From JAPLDB01 sp038206355 (GTDB taxonomy: Bacteria > Bacteroidota > Bacteroidia > AKYH767-A > 2013-40CM-41-45): 6,668 nt of DNA. A program made the position numbers and the translations under genes. Location of the stretch: assembly GCA_038206355.1 (NCBI GenBank), contig JBBRAY010000096.1:1-6668 (forward strand), given 5' to 3'. Below the pieces are notes generated by a model. The model did no database searches. It was not told the DNA's origin and saw nothing but the letters and a program-made list of their open reading frames with translations. Positions 5,147 to 6,668 of the stretch are shown in pieces (position 1 is the first letter of the stretch; every line of letters starts with the position of its first letter).

Positions 5147-5911
5147 ATGAAAAAACGAATTGCCATTGCGCTTATTTATCTGACTGCGTTTTCAGTGAAT
5201 GCGCAAACGTTCCAGGTTTTTAAAGGGGATACAATAAACAAGAGAGATGCCAAAGGTTTGGAGCAGGGCGTCTGGAGAAAGTATTATAAAAATGATACAC
5301 TGGCTTCTGAAATGCACTTCAGGAACGGGAGACATGATGGCGTTTTCAGGACTTATACAGAGTCGGGTAAGCTACAGACTGAAGTCAGCTACAGGTCAGG
5401 GTATATGGAAATCGGTGATGGTAAAATTTTCTATGGTGATGGTACTGTTAAAGCAAAGGGAAAGTACAACAACAAGGAAAAGGATAGCACATGGTCTTAT
5501 TTTGACGAGCATGGGAAATTATCATCAACTGAATTTTATGTAAAAGGAAAGAAGGAAGGTATTTCAAAGGTTTTCTTTCCCGATGGAAAAGTTGCTCAGG
5601 AAACAATTTACAAAGGCGGTAAAAAAAATGGCCCCCACAAGGAATTTTATCCTGACGGGTCTCCGAAAATAATTTCATTAAATAAAAATGGCTACTACGA
5701 AGGAGTTGTTTTCGTGAAATATCCTAACGGAACCATCTGGGAGCAGGGAAGATATATTAACGGATTCAGAGAAGGGAAATGGATTATCAACAAACCGGAT
5801 GGCAGCCTTGATCATGAAGAGATTTACAAGCATGGAAAAATCCTTAATCCCCCAATAGAAAAAGAAGAAAAATTGGACGAGGGAGTCATAAAGGGACCGG
5901 ATGAAAAATAG
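5147..5911 (+). CDS. Secreted MORN-type repeat protein (downstream paralogue)
   Basis: 254 aa from the ATG at 5147, which places a clean signal peptide at the N-terminus (MKKRIAIALIYLTAFSVNA, cleavage before Q20). A GTG seven codons upstream (5126) is also in frame but would put MKHKYIL before the signal and is less likely. About eight MORN-type units follow at a 24-residue period, starting near 37, 61, 86, 110, 134, 158, 182 and 206. The clearest are GKKEGISKVFFPDG (134-147), GKKNGPHKEFYPDG (158-171) and GFREGKWIINKPDG (206-219). The acidic/lysine-rich tail (IEKEEKLDEGVIKGPDEK) has no recognisable sorting signal. It shares architecture with the MORN gene at 3667-4386 but the two have diverged strongly. 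Location is probably periplasmic or surface; function unknown. It has its own candidate promoter, and yebC follows 78 bp downstream. Confidence 0.85.
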   Translation: MKKRIAIALIYLTAFSVNAQTFQVFKGDTINKRDAKGLEQGVWRKYYKNDTLASEMHFRNGRHDGVFRTYTESGKLQTEVSYRSGYMEIGDGKIFYGDGTVKAKGKYNNKEKDSTWSYFDEHGKLSSTEFYVKGKKEGISKVFFPDGKVAQETIYKGGKKNGPHKEFYPDGSPKIISLNKNGYYEGVVFVKYPNGTIWEQGRYINGFREGKWIINKPDGSLDHEEIYKHGKILNPPIEKEEKLDEGVIKGPDEK

Positions 5912-5919
5912 ATAAGAAA

Positions 5920-5936
5920 GTACAAAGTATTTGTAC
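5920..5936. repeat. Perfect inverted repeat after the MORN gene
   Basis: GTACAAA (5920-5926) and TTTGTAC (5930-5936) are exact inverted copies around GTA, beginning 9 bp after the MORN stop. It may end the MORN transcript or act in the leader or promoter region of yebC. There is no U run after it, so intrinsic termination is doubtful. Confidence 0.45.
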
Positions 5937-5956
5937 GGAGTTTGTAGCTGTATTCT

Positions 5957-5986
5957 ATACTTAATACGATCTACTCAATACTTAAT
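5957..5986. repeat. Direct repeat ATACTTAAT upstream of yebC
   Basis: ATACTTAAT occurs at 5957-5965 and 5978-5986, 21 bp apart (two helical turns), the second copy ending 3 bp before the yebC ATG. Related TAATAC and AATACTTAAT segments fill the tract. No exact TAnnTTTG element is present in this 78-bp spacer, so yebC may be read from the MORN promoter or from an unrecognised one. Confidence 0.45.
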
Positions 5987-5989
5987 TAT

Positions 5990-6668
5990 ATGGGTCGAGC
6001 ATTTGAAAAGAGAAAGCATAAGATGTATGCCCGCTATGATAAAATGGCGAAGGCATTTACGCGCATCGGAAAAGATATTGCAATAGCAGTAAAGCAGGGT
6101 GGACCTGATCCGGATGGAAATCCCCGTCTGCGTGCAGCCATGCAGAACGCGAAATCGCTGAATATGCCCAAGGACAGGGTAGAGGGTGCGATTAAAAGAG
6201 CTTCTTCTAAAACGGAAGCCAACTATGAAGAGTTTGTGTACGAGGGTTACGGACCTCATGGCGTGGGGATTCTGGTTGAATGTGCGAGTGATAACCCTAC
6301 ACGTACTGTTGCAAATGTGCGAATGCATTTTAACCGTTGCAACGGGACCTTGGGTAAAACAGGTTCTCTTGATTTTCTTTTTGAAAGAAAAGGAGTTTTC
6401 AGAATCGCCAAGTCGGATAAAATTAATCCCGATGAACTTGAATTGGAACTGATTGATTTCGGTCTGGATAAAATGGAGGTGGAGGAAGATGAGATAGTGA
6501 TCTATACTTCATTCACCGATTTCGGTAAGATGCAAAAAGGGCTTGAGGACCGGGGTATTGCAGTAGCCAAAACTTCTCTTGAAAGAATTCCCAACTCCTT
6601 TGCAGAAGTAAATGATGTACAGGTTGACGAAGTACTCGAATTGATTGAACGGTTTGAAGAAGATGATG
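5990..6668 (+). CDS. yebC: YebC/PmpR family protein, 3' end cut by window
   Basis: 226 codons are visible and the frame stays open at the window edge; family length (about 235-240 aa) suggests only some ten codons are missing. The N-terminus MGRAFEKRKHKMYARYDKMAKAF replaces the common MAGHSKWANIKHRK form and is typical of Bacteroidota. Family motifs follow: FTRIGKDI (23-30), GGPDPDGNPRLRAA (37-50), NMPKDRVEGAIKRAS (58-72), YEGYGPHGVGILVE (84-97), DNPTRTVANVR (101-111) and GSLDFLF (125-131), then the C-terminal ferredoxin-like domain with ELELIDFG and ERIPN. Members are cytoplasmic; some bind DNA as regulators (PmpR) and YebC types have been shown to help ribosomes through proline-rich stretches. 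Which role applies here cannot be told. The ATG at 5990 is the natural family start. Confidence 0.93.
   Translation, partial: MGRAFEKRKHKMYARYDKMAKAFTRIGKDIAIAVKQGGPDPDGNPRLRAAMQNAKSLNMPKDRVEGAIKRASSKTEANYEEFVYEGYGPHGVGILVECASDNPTRTVANVRMHFNRCNGTLGKTGSLDFLFERKGVFRIAKSDKINPDELELELIDFGLDKMEVEEDEIVIYTSFTDFGKMQKGLEDRGIAVAKTSLERIPNSFAEVNDVQVDEVLELIERFEEDD

Noticed and set aside
3667..5911. Toxin-antitoxin system (YwqK-like antitoxin, or GNAT toxin with partner)
   Set aside because: Both MORN proteins have signal peptides, no toxin domain is adjacent, and the GNAT gene lacks the small DNA-binding antitoxin gene found next to GNAT toxins.
5975..6328. Minus-strand open frame opposite yebC
   Set aside because: It lies antisense to the well-conserved yebC frame and its translation has no recognisable domain.

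Overview
The window looks like chromosomal sequence from a member of the Bacteroidota, probably a Chitinophagales/Sphingobacteriia-like lineage. The evidence is: AT-rich intergenic DNA; matches to the Bacteroidota promoter element TAnnTTTG; few Shine-Dalgarno-like sites; short MKK-type signal peptides; a secreted SBBP beta-propeller gene remnant; the short (258 aa) form of AMP nucleosidase; a stand-alone HsdR-N-type nuclease-fold protein; and a YebC/PmpR protein starting MGRAFEKRKHK, as in that phylum. The genus cannot be named from sequence alone.

Left part (1-2779), all genes on the minus strand. Read in the direction of transcription these are AMP nucleosidase (amn), a DinB-fold protein, a prohibitin-like SPFH membrane protein, and a small two-helix membrane protein with a C-terminal zinc ribbon. 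The last two are 22 bp apart and are probably co-transcribed. The tail of the small gene, including its stop codon, is duplicated as an exact 33-bp tandem repeat. A 141-bp repeat-rich spacer separates amn from the DinB gene.

Middle (2780-3660). A 128-bp divergent spacer carrying TTGA motifs every 8 bp separates amn from a plus-strand PD-(D/E)XK protein with an intact D...ExK signature. After it comes the remnant of a secreted SBBP-repeat gene, frameshifted at a G6 run and cut off after about 75 codons.

Right part (3667-6668). Two paralogous secreted MORN-type repeat proteins, one on each strand, flank a GNAT acetyltransferase of the PaiA-like type. The window ends inside yebC/pmpR, only about ten codons short of the expected stop. 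Candidate promoters are visible for both MORN genes, and the downstream one has a perfect inverted repeat over its -7 element.

Most genes are recognisable housekeeping or accessory families. I see no phage, IS element, CRISPR array, tRNA or rRNA, and no convincing new multi-gene system. The most unusual items are the 33-bp stop-codon-containing duplication, the broken SBBP gene whose break abuts the MORN gene's stop, the MORN pair around the GNAT gene, and the different short-period repeats in separate intergenic regions.
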